This document shows positions 8,932-20,052 of a stretch of 64,000 nt of DNA, piece by piece. The notes under the pieces were generated by a model that saw only the letters and a program-made list of their open reading frames with translations, made no database searches and was not told the DNA's origin. Position numbers and translations under genes: made by a program. The stretch spans positions 1-64,000 of the forward strand of contig JAMPIV010021263.1 in NCBI GenBank assembly GCA_024509875.1, written 5' to 3'. The DNA comes from Oreohelix idahoensis (lineage: Eukaryota; Mollusca; Gastropoda; Stylommatophora; Oreohelicidae). Every line of letters starts with the position of its first letter. Position 1 is the stretch's first letter.

Positions 8932-11854
8932 GTTAGAAGTTGAATTGAGCTTAATGAAGAACAATCTTCTTTGCAAAGAACAGGCTCTTATTGGTGAGCT
9001 AGAGCAAGTCAAAATAGACTATGAGAATGTAAAAGCTCAGGCCGGACAAGACAAGGAGTCTTATAAAAGAACAATTCTGGAACTAAGTAATGAGGTGGAT
9101 CTTCTGCGAAGTACTGCTATAAAGAAGAGTATGGAATCTCTGGAGGAGATGAAGATGTTTAAGAATAGGAAGGATACTGAGATTCAGTCACTGCAACTGG
9201 AGTTAACACAGTTGACAGCAAACAAAGAAAAAGATAAGAAAATTGATGAACTTAGGTCTACTCATCATAGTGCTATGGAAGCACTCAGACTTGAACTTGT
9301 TCAAGAGAAAGCTAAGGTTTTAGAAACTACATCTCAAAAGGAAAAGTTGAGTAACGATCTTAGAGATAGAATAGTTAAAGAGAAGACTCTAACTTCACAG
9401 TTAGATGACTTAAGGTTAGAGTGCAACAGACTTCATGTTAAAGTCAACGAAAGTGTTCATGAAGTTGTTTCTAGAGAGAAAGCTGTTGCAGAGGTGGGAA
9501 TTGCAAAACTTCGCAACAGAATTGATGGTTTATTAGATATTGTTTTGGAGAATAGAATGTTATCTACTACCAAGGTGAATAGATTTAGACATAAAGCTGA
9601 TGATCAATATTCTACAAATGCAAAGAGCCAGCCACATGCACTTGGTGCTCATGGTAATACTAAGCAATATGGGAACAACAATTTTCGTGGCAAATATAGT
9701 TTCCCACGGAATAACGATACTGCCTCTAATGGGAGTTGGCGTCAGGCCAACAAAGGTAAATCAAGTTTCGATCACGGTGAGGACTTTCATAAGTGTCATG
9801 TTAAGATTCCTCAGGGAAACCGTGCATCGAATTCCCAGATTCCTGATAAGTGGGTAAAAGAAAACAAAACTGTTAGTACCCATCGTACTCAGCTCAGTCA
9901 GTACGATGTACCTGTTAAGCATATTGCTACAGGGAAAAATAGAAGCAACTTTATTAAGAGGAATAACCGTGATTGTGGACATTGCCAAACGCGTCCATCA
10001 CGTGATGGTTCTTCTTTAAAGAATTGGAGGGAATTTAATTGTCCTCAACATGTTGATCCCAGTGACTATAGGAACTTTAATAAAAGTTACCAACCTGATA
10101 ATAGTTTTTTCTTGGAAACAACAAAATCCATGTATGTCTTACTTCCCTCAAGAGAGAACAGACTTTTCATTTCATGGAAAGGTCCATACACTATAGTCTC
10201 CAAAATTTCCGATGTCGACTATATTGTCGATGTGGATGGAAGGCATAAAACCTTCCATATAAATATGCTAACAGAGTTTATTGAACGTCCAGACTATTTG
10301 CAGCCTATTTTCCAGGCGACGGACGACTCTCCAGTCCAACATGGTCACATCTCATCCCTGTCCGTTATACAGGATGAGGAAACTATTTTTTCTGACGTTA
10401 ACTTACCTCTTCCTGCGATTTCACTGAATTCAACGGAATCGTGGAGGGACGTTACAATCTCTTCGAACTTGTCTTTTGAGGAGCAACGTCAAGTATCCTC
10501 TACGCTACAATCATATCAGGATGTCCTTACCGACATTCCTGGACACACAGATGTCATAGAACATGACATCATACTTACTGATCGTAATCCGATCAGAGTA
10601 AGACCATACCCAATACCCATTCATTTTCAAGCACAAGTCGAGAAAGAATTGGATGAAATGATTCAACTGCAAATAATTGAACCATCCACTTCAGCTTATT
10701 CTTCGTCGATAGTTATTGTTCGAAAGAAAGACAATAACATACGTCTTTGCGTTGACTATCGCAAATTAAATCAAGTTACGAAGTTCGATGCTGAACCTAT
10801 GCCATTATTAGATGATCTACTTATTAGACTTTCTAAAGCTAAATTCTTTACTAAACTAGACTTGTCGAAAGGTTATTGGCAAGTCCCACTGACGGAACAC
10901 GCCAAACCTGTCACTGCTTTTTCGACACCTAGGGGTCTGTTTCAATGGAATTTTATGCCTTTCGGGCTTATGAACGCCCCAGCGACTTTCGTGCGCATGA
11001 TGCGACGAATTCTATCAGATCGTGCAGATGTCATCGCATATTTAGACGACATCTGTCTTTTCAGCGATACTTGGGAAGAACACTATTTGGGTCTAAAGGA
11101 ATTGCTATCTACTCTACGTGAGCATAGTTTGACTGCAAAACCCTCTAAAGCTTTTGTTGGGTTTAGTGAAATTTCCTTCCTAGGTCATCGAGTTGGTCAT
11201 GGTCTGTTGAAGACAGAGGACCAAAACATTTCAAAGATATTAAATATCTCGGTTCCGAAGACAAAAAAGCAAGTGCGTAGTCTCTTGGGATTGATACAAT
11301 TCTATGGAAGATTCATTGAGAATCTGTCCTCCATTATGGCACCACTTTCATCGTTATTGAAAAAAGGTTCTACTAATATGGTGCGTTGGTCCCAGGAATG
11401 CCAATCTTCATTGGATCAGGTTAAGAATTTGTTCTCATCTCATCCTATCTTAAGACTACCAACGATTGATAAGACTTTTGTTCTTCGTAGTGATGCCTCT
11501 TCCACTGGGATTGGAGCGGCACTAATGCAGGAATATTCAGGAACTCTGCATCCTGTAATGTATATTTCTAGGAAGCTAAATGCGGCAGAAAGGAATTACT
11601 CGGTTTTAGACCGTGAATTGTTGGCTATGGTTTGGTCCATTCTTAAGCTACAAAGGTTCCTTCTGGGCGCGCATTTCTTTATGGAAACCGACCAAAAAGC
11701 TCTTACGGCTATGCAAAGTAAGGATTTGAAGAGCTCGAGATCTACTCGTTATGCTATTGCTCTTCAGCCTTTCCATTTCACGGTGCGAGCTATCCGTGGT
11801 TCGGATAATGTGATGGCGGACATATTGTCCAGATGCCCACATGATTCCATTTAA
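8882..11854 (+). CDS. E1 ORF2: coiled coil, Asn-rich tail, INT C-domain, RT and RNase H
   Basis: 990 residues, uninterrupted. Residues 1-230 continue the coiled coil of ORF1. About 235-415 is an Asn/Gly/Arg/His-rich, nucleocapsid-like stretch with CGHC and CPQH pairs. About 418-450 matches the INT C-terminal GPY/F domain of A (VLLPSRENR, WKGPYTIV). RT follows (about 550-730: LDLSKGYWQVP, FMPFGLMNAPATF, YLDD), then RNase H (about 850-990: LRSDASS, DRELLAMVW, ETDQKALT), with every catalytic residue present. The capsid, protease, INT zinc finger and DDE core found in A are absent. The domain order, with INT remnant before RT, shows Gmr1-like ancestry. The true start may be ORF1 via a shift at the A6 run; the first Met here is only the ORF limit. 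Confidence 0.92.
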   Translation: MMNSPLNNLNWKRRKNELEVELSLMKNNLLCKEQALIGELEQVKIDYENVKAQAGQDKESYKRTILELSNEVDLLRSTAIKKSMESLEEMKMFKNRKDTEIQSLQLELTQLTANKEKDKKIDELRSTHHSAMEALRLELVQEKAKVLETTSQKEKLSNDLRDRIVKEKTLTSQLDDLRLECNRLHVKVNESVHEVVSREKAVAEVGIAKLRNRIDGLLDIVLENRMLSTTKVNRFRHKADDQYSTNAKSQPHALGAHGNTKQYGNNNFRGKYSFPRNNDTASNGSWRQANKGKSSFDHGEDFHKCHVKIPQGNRASNSQIPDKWVKENKTVSTHRTQLSQYDVPVKHIATGKNRSNFIKRNNRDCGHCQTRPSRDGSSLKNWREFNCPQHVDPSDYRNFNKSYQPDNSFFLETTKSMYVLLPSRENRLFISWKGPYTIVSKISDVDYIVDVDGRHKTFHINMLTEFIERPDYLQPIFQATDDSPVQHGHISSLSVIQDEETIFSDVNLPLPAISLNSTESWRDVTISSNLSFEEQRQVSSTLQSYQDVLTDIPGHTDVIEHDIILTDRNPIRVRPYPIPIHFQAQVEKELDEMIQLQIIEPSTSAYSSSIVIVRKKDNNIRLCVDYRKLNQVTKFDAEPMPLLDDLLIRLSKAKFFTKLDLSKGYWQVPLTEHAKPVTAFSTPRGLFQWNFMPFGLMNAPATFVRMMRRILSDRADVIAYLDDICLFSDTWEEHYLGLKELLSTLREHSLTAKPSKAFVGFSEISFLGHRVGHGLLKTEDQNISKILNISVPKTKKQVRSLLGLIQFYGRFIENLSSIMAPLSSLLKKGSTNMVRWSQECQSSLDQVKNLFSSHPILRLPTIDKTFVLRSDASSTGIGAALMQEYSGTLHPVMYISRKLNAAERNYSVLDRELLAMVWSILKLQRFLLGAHFFMETDQKALTAMQSKDLKSSRSTRYAIALQPFHFTVRAIRGSDNVMADILSRCPHDSI

Positions 11855-12314
11855 ATCTTGTGTCCTAGATCTCCTGATACACTTTCAGACTTTTGTCTAA
11901 CCTTAATATCCTAATATGTTGTAATACAAATGTATTTGGATGATGTTTAGATAATTTAACAAATTTCATTTTGTCCATCCATCAGTGATATGTTGCTAAT
12001 ATAGCATTGTAATTCATGACATTTGTATATTGCTATAATTATAGTATTTAGTAATGTTTGATATATGATTGGTATTGCCAGCAACTTAGGTTTCTTTAAT
12101 GGTACCCCCTTAGTTTGTTTGGCTTAAAGGAAATATTTTCTCCTATGTTGGGAGATGATTTGTATCCTCCTCAGACGCTTTGTTTATGCGTCTATTGTAC
12201 CTGATATTAGGTTCATTTTTTCATGAGCACATAAGTGATACTTGTGCAATCTTGCTCATGGACATATTAAAAAAAAAATTTCATTTTTTTTTTTACAGGA
12301 GGGTTGTAGTAATA
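11855..12314 (+). other. 3' untranslated region and polypurine tract of E1
   Basis: 460 bp of AT-rich sequence after the RNase H stop. A run of T and A near 12269-12296 is followed by AGGAGGGTTGTAGTAATA (12297-12314), a purine-rich tract touching the 3' LTR. No gene is visible. Confidence 0.7.
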
Positions 12315-13471
12315 TGTTGCTGTCATTTTTGACGGAGTCATCTGTCAAGTTATTTGCTTATGTTTTTATCATAAGAATAATTGTGTCTTTACCTGCGATG
12401 TCAGGTTGATTAGGGGTTGTCTTCCCTTGTTTATTCATTCATTGTGTTTGACCTTTAGGGTCAAAGGTAGACAGTTCTGGCGTATGCCGATAGGCAGGGT
12501 TTTTTAAGCGGGAGTTGGGTTAGACTTCCGGCAAGCCGTAAGGTGTCCTGGAATTTCTGAAGGGACCAAGGGTCCATTGTGTTTTTCGGGGTGAATCTTC
12601 GAAGTGACTGCGATGGCAGTTTTCCCCAGTGAATCTCTGTGCGTTGGAATGACAGCAGAGTTCCTTGTTAGGTTCTGTGGACTCGGTTACAGGTAATACC
12701 GACTTTTTCCATTATTACGCTTTCGGTGGCAGAACATTTTAGAAGATTACCTAGTCTGTGAACTGCAACTCACCGGTCCTCCATTACAGAACATATATGT
12801 TGTGCTCAAGGTAGCCATCCAAGACTATTAGTCTTCATATCATCCAGAAATCCAGTGACGAAGATATATTGTGGGAGCCGCAGATTGGCGGCATATTTAT
12901 GTCCACATAAGCATTATTGCAGGGTTGATGGTAACCTGCTTATCAGCAGTACACAGCCGACGTCAGAACGAGGCCTGTGTTTTCGGCTATTATACTACAG
13001 CCTGATAATGTGCAATTGGCGGGGAATGCCAAGTTGTACCTATGTGTCAAGGTGATTAAGGTATCTGACGCGTTTAGTCAGAGAGATCAGGCGGCATTTT
13101 GAACTGTCATTGAATAACATTATTATTGACCATGCACGAATATTGGAATGTTTACCAGCCCTTTTGAACGCCTGATGTATTATTATCGATTTCCAGTCAG
13201 CATGACCTTGTTTACAATGACTGTTCCTGTTGATGCTACTATGTGTGTTATCGTCAATAAATGTTTTGAAACGTGCCTGCAGTGTTCAAGCATCCTTGAC
13301 TACTGCATGTGAGTGTAGGGGTTGCAGTGTCTACATATATACGAGCCTAAACACATTCGCGCCTTCATTCGCACCCACACTCAGTTCATCATACGCCAGC
13401 ACTACACATCTAACAACATGTATACTGTCTTGGGCCAGTGATCACCTCAACAAGAGAAAAAGACAGTAACA
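12315..13471 (+). repeat. 3' LTR of E1
   Basis: 1157 bp, equal in length to the 5' LTR and nearly identical, running TGTTGCTGTC to GACAGTAACA. It is followed directly by AAGAC, the target duplicate, and then by A's protease/gag sequence on the minus strand. Confidence 0.93.
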
Positions 13472-15381
13472 AAGACCTTCGGTCGATGTAGTCTGAGGCA
13501 TATTCTGAGCCTGAGCTCTCGTGACAACTGCATTAGCAGCTTCTAAGTTATGTTCTTCCCAAGCAATAATCTGCTGCGGGGTACACTCTTTAATGCCGTG
13601 TATACGCCCGACGATAAGATCCGCAATAGGATTCGGAAGCAGACACGCTTGGACCTCTCCCGTAAAGAAGGGAGTTGCTATACAAATGATAGCGGTAGAG
13701 TATTTTTCCACTGTGCCACCAAATGTTACACATTTGATCACTCTTCCAGTGGCACATGAAGGATCTACAAGAGATTGTCTAACTCCAATAGTGGTACATC
13801 CAGAATCAAAGAGGACTGAGACTGGATCATTATTCATTAGACCCATATGTAGAATAAGAGATCCTCTCCCGTCATGCGCCGCTGCGGCAGGAAGAGCGGG
13901 CAGAGGATGACCGCAACTCAAGGGGGATATAGTAGTAGGTTCCAATAAAGTGGTGCACTGAGGGCATTGAGATGCTCTCCCAAAATCGAAGGCAGAACAA
14001 GAACTAGCACTAGCGCTAGGTTTACTATTGTTTTGTTCATTACTAACTCCCTGTGACTCTTGTTCAGCACAGTTAGTATGATGACATGATCTATTATTAT
14101 TATGCTGCCATCTACCTCGATTACTATTTCCTTTGGAATTAAGGTAATTACCACTATTGCCATTATTATTTTGGTTTGAACCGCAGTTTTCACAATTGTG
14201 ATTGTGATTTACACCTTGATGAAAATATCTATCAGACTGATAATGCTGTCTTCCTAAAGAATTATGGCGAGGATAGTTTTTATTGTGACTACCCCTTTTA
14301 AAGTTATCAAATTTGTTGGAACCATAATTATGAGGGCTATCAGATTGCCTCCAATTCCTAGAAGACGAGCCTCTTTGGCATGAATCACTTTGATCCTGAC
14401 CAAAGTTACGCTTACTTTTCTTATCGAAGTTGCTCTGAGTACCTTTAACTTTACCTCCGAAATTAGAATTGTATGGAGTCGCAGAAGCCACGGGTAAACC
14501 TTCTTTAATCTTGCTATTGATAATTGTTTGTTGTGGATGAGCAGTGACATATTGGCAACAATATTGTTCCATTTCTTTTATGTCCTTAGGTTTACGTTCG
14601 TGTATAAAGGCAAGAAAAGACTCATTAACAGATGACATTACTTTGTCTCTAAGCAACAAGTCCATAAGTACTTCATAAGTATGTTCAGTCTTAGACAACT
14701 CTATCCATCTAGTGAAAGTAAGGCGTATCTTTCCTATAAAGTCCGAGAACTCTACACCAGATTCTGGTAATATATTCTTAAAACGAAGACGGTAATCATC
14801 TTCTTTAAGCTGATATCTTTTCAATAAGGCTGCTCTGGCAACTTCATAGTTAGTCCTATCATGTTCTTCTATTGCCATTATAATATTTAATGGTTCACCT
14901 GTAAGTGAATTCAACAGTTGTCTAACATATTGTGCCTTATCTACTTTATATGTTTCACAATTAAGTTCTAGTCTATTTAGATAGAACGTTATGTCATCTT
15001 TCGTATGATTAAAATGAGGAAGTTTGAACTTATAATCATGACTTTTTGTGCTTGAAGAAGTCGCTTGAGAACTACTCATATTCGTCACTTTTAGTTTCTC
15101 TATCTACAAAGCCATGAGTCTTTCTTCATGTTCCATTTTCTGTTTTTCTTTCCTCTCTTCAGCTTCCCTTATTAACTTCTTCTCAAATTCTTGCTGAATC
15201 TTCCTTTCTTCAGCTTCTCTTTGATGCTTTTTCTCTTCAAATTCTCTGTCTAGCTGTGCTTGAATCTTTTTCTCTTCAGCCTTTTGTGCTTTGGCATATT
15301 GAGCAAGCGCGAAATCCTCCAATTTCTCATCAGTCTTGCCAAGGGCAACCCTTGCTGTATGAAGAAATCTAATGTAGACAT
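13472..15381 (-). pseudogene. Element A: gag with SCAN-like capsid, and protease
   Basis: Gag starts at Met 15381 (minus) with MSTLDFFIQQGLPLA, is frameshifted near 15340, runs through a coiled coil (15322-15107), meets an in-frame TAG at 15104-15106 and continues in the same frame to 13472. The capsid region (about 14990-14530) has the helical pattern ending in LAFIHERKPKDIKEMEQY, like the SCAN fold. An Asn/Gly/Arg-rich nucleocapsid follows, with spaced NCENC and SCHHTNC pairs instead of a normal CCHC knuckle. The protease has active site LFDSGCT near 13820 and a flap/loop IADLIVGRI. The frame ends in E1; removing E1 and one target copy leaves it in frame with the INT-RT part at 5778. Confidence 0.88.
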
Positions 15382-16407
15382 TCTGCCAACAAATGTGCTG
15401 TCAATATATCTGAAATAGCAACACCAGTTATCCCAATCTCAGTGGGAGATGAGTCTTTTACAAAGACTAAGTACAATTACCTTATTTATTAAGTCACCAG
15501 TAATCAACTCAGTATATAATTTGCATCATATAATAATCGTACATGATCAAGTATACATGAAGACTGTATATATCAACAATATCACGATAACTAAACAAAG
15601 ACAAGCATCTAAACAAACGAAAACATTCGCAGAGGTCGAAAGAAAATACAGCTTAACTAAATCAAATGTTGTGAAAAATCACAATGATAACTGCGAAAAA
15701 TCACAAAAATACCCTCCAACCTGAACCCGCTGAAAAAAAATACACACTAACTCAACAAGTAAACAAAGAACAAGTAAACAATAGAATGCATATAATGAAT
15801 GTGAAACGAGGAAGGCTTATTTGCACACAAAATAAAGGCTCAGTTTAACATGTAAAACCAGGCCACTTATCTTTAAGCGTAATCCTCTACAACCGCAAAG
15901 ATGCAGTTCATTGCAGTACACTTGTAAACACTAGTAGACGTTCCACCGTTGAAGGTCACCGTAACTTGACAACGGGTGTAGTAGTCTCCAAAGTGAAGCT
16001 ATCAAACCAAACTCGACTTCAGTTGAGAATGTTTGTAGGCTGTCGTAGTAAACAACAGGTTGAACTGTTCTATGTTTACAATTCGAGCTTGCACGTAAAC
16101 TTGTGACGTGAACTTTGACACATATGTCCTTCGACGATTGTCACAGTGTTAAATAACTTCGTTAGCAACTGTGGTCTATGTAGCACTATTGTAGCAGCTG
16201 TGGTCCATGTAGCAATTCTGCAGCAGCTGTGGTCCATGTAACGATTCTGTATCATCCATAAATGTATACGTCGATCAGCAGACGTTGACCTATTTCCTAC
16301 TGTGTGGCTGACAACTAAACGTCAATCTTGTTTTCCGGAAGCATAATTCCAGATGTGGCAGGAAAATCCGTGTCGTTGACAAAAACCCACGAATCTGGTC
16401 CACCAGA
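15382..16407 (-). other. Leader and primer binding site of A
   Basis: Non-coding, 1 kb. The PBS is at 16391-16405: its complement on the minus strand begins TGGTGGACCAGATTC, two bases after the LTR end, and would pair with a tRNA 3' end. Downstream are repeats of a GGACCACAGCTGCT motif (16195-16245) also seen in the E1 leader. No gene is visible; the open frame at 15449-15724 on the other strand is not credible. Confidence 0.6.
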
Positions 16408-17924
16408 TGTAAAAGGTGAGTTTGTACGGAGATGTAAAAGGTTGTTCAGTGTAAATGCCCAGATGTAACGTACTGTTTTGATGTGTTATGAATGTTAGTA
16501 CGTTGAGCGTGTCGTGTTGTCCTGGACAGTACCAAGTTGTAGCGAGAATTTAGGTCACTAGCGTGAGGTGCCGCCAGGGTATAGTAGACATATACATAAT
16601 GTCAGTATTCCCGTAGATTCAGACGTGTAGTACTTGTATAACAATGTGGTTGATTGTGTAAGTGAATAATTAATAGTGCTGATAACACGAAGGCCGTATA
16701 GGCTCTTGGACGTCTTCACATTAACTCACACAACCACAAGTAGAAGTCAGTGAAGTAGGGAATGCTGCTGACGTTTACAATATTTATTCATGACGTACGA
16801 TAATACGATGATGATGGACGAAACAGTCAATAGTATAAGATCGTGTACATAATATGTGTAGTTACAAAGGTCAGCTTCAGGCATCACAGATCCCAGACAT
16901 GTAACAATGTCTTGACCAATGTTTACGGTTTATGCAATAGCTCTAATCCCTGACTGAGCCCCGTCAGGTAAGCCCTAGCAAATATCTTGCTTAGTACGGG
17001 CGATATCAGTTATTTAAACAAAGTCAATGCGATTGTCCTACAATTAGCAAAAGACTTCAGACTGGCCTCACATGCCAGATACTTCATTCTGGTGAAGAAT
17101 ATTGGCCGTAAACACGGACCAATATGTTGACAACGAAATCAGGCCGCAGGTCGCGGGCCTCGATAATCAGGTCACTCTCAGTTTACACAAACTTCTGAGA
17201 TTAATATATTTTCTGCCAAACCATATTCCGCCTGCATTGCGGATCCATAAAGATGATTCCTAGGCTTATGTATGTAACGGGTCAACTTAGACCTAGTCTT
17301 TCAAATATGAAGCCATACTGGAGTACAGTATAATAACTCCTTGTGAGCTTCGCTCACTATGTCGCCATCAGCGATAAATGTACCTGTAAGATCTAAACGA
17401 GACGAAAAGATCGAATAATGTTTCAGTTACCTTCTCAAAGAATCCTTACACTCTAAGGTAACACAACACAGCCAATACTGGCATAAAGAAACACTCAGGG
17501 ACGGAAGAATGACGAACAGTCATTCCCAGAATTTCCAATCCCTATCGAAAACTTGGCAGAGGGGAATCTACGGATCGGTACATCCGTTCTAAGCCTCAGG
17601 TACACTCTCTCTCTCAATCAGACTACCAGATTTGCCGCCAAGACCCGCGCATGCCCAAAGAGCATGGACCAGATCGAGGCAAACCCAGACCAGGCGTTTC
17701 CGACCAAACGGATGATAAAGATACTCCGTAAATGATCCTATAAATAAACTTAAGACATGTCAACTATAAGACATTGCCCGAGACAGGACAACATAAGACA
17801 GAAGAAGATAATCACCAGTCAACCCTGTCACAGAAAGATAATAAATATTTATCTCTCTTTGACCACATTAAACCAAACATACATTAGGTTGGCGTTTTTT
17901 TCACCGTCCAAAATGAAGGCAACA
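16408..17924 (-). repeat. 5' LTR of element A
   Basis: 1517 bp. On the minus strand it starts TGTTGCCTTCATTTTGGACGG at 17924 and ends CCTTTTACA at 16408, next to the PBS. The segment 16870-17924 is duplicated at 1264-2319. The left 460 bp are assigned by position between the duplicate and the PBS, since the other copy is truncated. It directly abuts element B's LTR sequence at 17925. Confidence 0.83.
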
Positions 17925-19479
17925 ATATCTTTCCTGTGGGAATGTTCATAGCTTACACTTTATTCATCTAAAAGGGAGAGTCACTGTGTATGAGGGGCTG
18001 TAGTTTCATCACACCCCATAAACTTCTTGAGTATGATTTGAAATACCAGTGTTTATTAAACGAAAATGTCAGATATACCCAGATGCTTAACACATCACCT
18101 GGGATTCCTTGTAGAATGATAATACAGTATGAAGTTGCAGAAAATCTCGATCTCTCAAAATGCCCAAGCTCCTCCCGTTATCTTTTGACAGCATAAACGA
18201 ATGTTCGGAGACTTGATGGCTTTATTCTCACTCAGCAGGTTTCCTGTTACCACCTGGCAACAGGAAATAAAACCTCTGCAACAAAAGGACACCCTGGCCT
18301 TTTATATCTGATCACTTATTATATTTATTAGTTTCCTACGGTGATATGGAGTCAGCCTCACGTGCACTACAGGTTCACTCGATCCTAATTTTAAATGACT
18401 CACACCTTCCTGTGACGACACCTCAAGTCCCTATGGCAGATACGCCACTGTACGTTTACATAGTTTTCCTCAATAAAATAATGTGGAGTAACCACATTTC
18501 CTTTGGTATGATTTTCTCTTCTTTTCTTTTTTAAAAATAAATGCTTCAGGCATGTTAAACAGTGTTCATGGAACACAGAGGCTTACTAATATATTCTAAT
18601 GCAATAATTATTAAAACACAATCATGACAACATACATCAGTTAGATACAGTTCAATGTGAGGACTCAACAATGTCTGCTCCCGGCACGTCCTTCACTTTT
18701 CCCAATAGCAGTATCTAACTTTGGCAGTGGGATTAAACATAATAATTCATAAAGCATTCTTACCACAAATTTCAAGAAATATAAACAAATGACTCTGACT
18801 TGCAAAGAAGTGGCCTCAGTTTCTTCTGCACTGTCCAGACTGTGAATACTTCTTTATTTAATTTTAAAATTAACACAGCTGATCTCAGCGTATTTGAATG
18901 AAAAGTTTTGTTCAACTGGCAATAAATAATGAAAGCCTTTTGCTAATATTTATTAGCACTGGCCAATCGAAAGCTTGCGACTACCAGAATTCAAATGTAG
19001 TTTTTGAAAAACAAAAATAATTCCAAACAAACTCTGCGTCTGGTAGTCGATTGGCCAGCCTGCTTTAATTATGCTAATACAAAAGATGTTAGTTTTGGAT
19101 TACAATTTTCCTACCGCTCCCCTCTCCTCCTATACTCTTTTCTAAGCTGGCGTCCCCACTAAAGTTATGAAAAAAACAAGCAGGAACAACAGTCTGTCTG
19201 GTCGCGCGTCCGTAGACATTTAGTATTTTCTGACGTCAATATCTTGGCTAAAATTACTGTGTTTACCTACGGGCAAAATGTTAAAAATGTACGTCACAAG
19301 GAAAGCGAGTAGGTTTTAAACGGCGGGGTCGGTTCTAAGCCTGTCCACGGCACAAAATTCAGCGCTATGCTGGCGTGTGAGAGGATCACAGTCAGATACA
19401 ATCGGGCTGGTTTTTTTATTATCATTTTAAGACTAAAACCTTAATGAAATGAGCGATTATTCTCGCAGATTTTACTACA
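17925..19479 (-). repeat. 3' LTR of element B (truncated by A)
   Basis: It matches 26909-28955, with minor differences and without the extra segment 28235-28746. Its right end (minus-strand start TGTAGTAAAATCTGCG at 19479) follows a PPT. Its left end stops abruptly at A's LTR. The remaining roughly 450 bp of the LTR (26459-26908 in the other copy) should lie outside the window beyond A and E2. Confidence 0.88.
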
Positions 19480-19549
19480 CACCTCCCATCCTAAAACATG
19501 CATTCATTTGCAAGTTATAATCTGCAAGATAACTTAGCTCAATGAAGTC
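19480..19549 (-). other. Polypurine tract and short 3' region of B
   Basis: On the minus strand, a short spacer after the RNase H stop leads to GGATGGGAGGTG (19480-19491), purine-rich and touching the LTR start. Confidence 0.75.
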
Positions 19550-20047
19550 TTACGCGTTTTTCTGATCTTCATCATAAGGATGTCTACTGAAAAAGTCTGC
19601 ACCTACGTTCTGAGGGCCGGGAATATATTCAATCAGAAATAAGTATGGCTGCAATAATAAAGACCATCTCAATAATCTGGAATTTTCATGCTTGGCCTGT
19701 GACAGGAATACGAGTGGTGAATGATCCGTTTGGACCACAAATGTCCTGCCATATAAATAAATCTGGAATTTTTTTATAGCCCATATCAAACCGAGACACT
19801 CCTTTTCACTTGTTGAATAATTTTTTTCCGCCTTGTTAAACTTGCGGCTTGCATAAGCGACTGGGTTCAATTCTCCATCTTGTGAGGAGGTCCTTTGCAA
19901 CAATGTAGCGCCCAGGCCCACATTGCTTGCGTCACTTCTCACGATAAATTCTTGATTCAAGTCAGGCAATTGCAATACTGGCCTGCTTGTCAGTTTTTCT
20001 TTCAACTCCTGGTAAGCCAATTCACACTGTGCGGACCAATTTATTGT
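19550..20047 (-). pseudogene. Element B: RNase H domain
   Basis: The open frame starts at 20173, but its first 40-odd residues come from insertion F; B sequence begins at the TSD (20048-20052). It reads on from INWSAQCELAYQELKEKL through the RNase H domain with IVRSDASNVGLGA, EKECLGLIWAI and VQTDHSPL, giving the Asp-Glu-Asp catalytic set, and ends IPGPQNVGADFFSRHP. RNase H removes the RNA strand during reverse transcription. It was contiguous with RT at 22506 before F inserted. Confidence 0.92.
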
Positions 20048-20052
20048 ATCAG

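Larger units (their letters stand above)
5779..13476 (+). mobile_element. Element E1: recent non-autonomous Gmr1-like retrotransposon
   Basis: This is a complete plus-strand insertion, LTR to LTR (5784-13471), within the gag-pol frame of A. The flanks are AACAC (5779-5783) and AAGAC (13472-13476), a 5-bp TSD with one mismatch. Each LTR is 1157 bp and they differ at only a handful of positions, such as the last bases GTTACA and GTAACA. Inside are a PBS, a 1.4-kb leader, a coiled-coil ORF, an overlapping long ORF ending in RT-RNase H, and a PPT. There is no SCAN-like capsid, protease or INT catalytic core. Near-identical LTRs imply recent movement, presumably using proteins supplied by a relative. 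Confidence 0.93.
1264..17924 (-). mobile_element. Element A: Gmr1-like Ty3/gypsy retrotransposon, interrupted
   Basis: On the minus strand the layout is 5' LTR (16408-17924), PBS, leader, gag and protease (15381-13472), the E1 insertion, then INT-RT-RNase H (5778-3179), 3' UTR, PPT and 3' LTR (2319-1264, cut by E2). The INT core precedes RT, the order known from Gmr1-like elements rather than the usual Ty3/gypsy RT-RNase H-INT. The two LTRs differ at about 2% by eye. The coding region has a frameshift, stops and a deletion, so A is defective even without the E1 insertion. A lies inside the 3' LTR of element B. Confidence 0.88.

Noticed and set aside
13442..13471. C-terminal residues of the gag-protease ORF beyond 13472
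   Set aside because: These codons lie in the E1 LTR and are not part of the A protein.
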